Part shown: positions 5,808 to 5,823 of the stretch, piece after piece
How positions within the stretch are numbered: the stretch's first letter is position 1
How the letters are laid out: each line of letters starts with the position of its first letter
DNA from: Devosia equisanguinis
Lineage (GTDB): Bacteria; Pseudomonadota; Alphaproteobacteria; Rhizobiales; Hyphomicrobiaceae
DNA: 5,823 nucleotides
Reading direction: 5' to 3'
NCBI GenBank assembly: GCA_945901835.1
Contig: CAMDMH010000234.1
Span: 1-5,823, forward strand
The notes under the pieces: generated by a model
Databases searched by the model: none
What the model was told of the DNA's origin: nothing
Seen by the model: only the letters and a program-made list of their open reading frames with translations
Made by a program: the position numbers and the translations under genes

Positions 5808-5819
5808 GCGACTAGTCGC
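5808..5819. repeat. 12-bp perfect palindrome GCGACTAGTCGC
   Basis: The two 6-base arms abut with no spacer, in otherwise AT-rich sequence four bases from the window edge. The form suits a protein-binding dyad, such as an operator for the next gene or a recombination site. Nothing else identifies it. Confidence 0.35.
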
Positions 5820-5823
5820 TCAA

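Larger units (their letters stand above)
5624..5823. other. AT-rich 3' flank with no supported gene
   Basis: No recognisable gene or clear terminator lies here. GC falls to 24 of 60 over 5761-5820. The region contains a 36-codon open frame (5655-5765), a strong purine-rich site before a start that meets a stop after two codons (5762-5770), and a 12-bp palindrome (5808-5819). It may be the junction of the acquired segment or decayed coding DNA. Confidence 0.5.

Overview
The window looks like chromosomal DNA from a GC-rich proteobacterium, most probably an alphaproteobacterium. Hand counts of 60-base lines give about 66% GC inside the second peptidase gene. The regulatory subunit of acetolactate synthase reads like alphaproteobacterial homologues, and tandem secreted M16 peptidase pairs are common in that class. 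The species cannot be named from this sequence.

Layout. Positions 1-458 hold no gene I can support, only short dyads and a weak terminator-like hairpin. Positions 459-3343 (+) are a two-gene operon of M16B (pitrilysin/insulinase family) zinc peptidase subunits, each with an export signal. The first has the zinc site but lacks the substrate-binding Arg/Tyr pair; the second has the Arg/Tyr pair but has lost the zinc site. They are therefore best read as the two halves of one periplasmic heterodimeric peptidase. Positions 3344-3471 are a convergent intergenic gap with two adjacent perfect hairpins, the first a good terminator for the peptidase operon. Positions 3472-4020 (-) encode the valine-sensing small subunit of acetolactate synthase (ilvN), with no catalytic subunit gene beside it. 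Positions 4036-4134 are a compound palindrome made of two inverted REP units, each starting with GTAG on its own strand (a REPIN/BIME). It fills almost all of the gap between ilvN and the upstream gene. Positions 4136-4822 (-) encode a cytosolic glutathione S-transferase. Divergent from it, positions 4899-5623 (+) encode a FitAB/VapBC-like toxin-antitoxin pair with an ATGA overlap. A candidate promoter and an 8-bp palindromic operator lie just upstream. The last 200 bases are AT-rich, with a 36-codon ORF of doubtful status and a 12-bp palindrome.

How the parts relate. The peptidase pair is one functional unit. ilvN and the transferase share a strand but not a pathway, and the REP doublet between them probably affects whether transcription from the transferase reaches ilvN. 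The toxin-antitoxin pair is the accessory part of the window: its GC is about 53% by hand count, which suggests later acquisition. I see no wholly new multi-gene system. The observations most worth following up are the reciprocal loss of active-site parts in the peptidase pair, the REPIN placed 16 bases before the ilvN start, and the FitA-like operator overlapping the toxin-antitoxin promoter.
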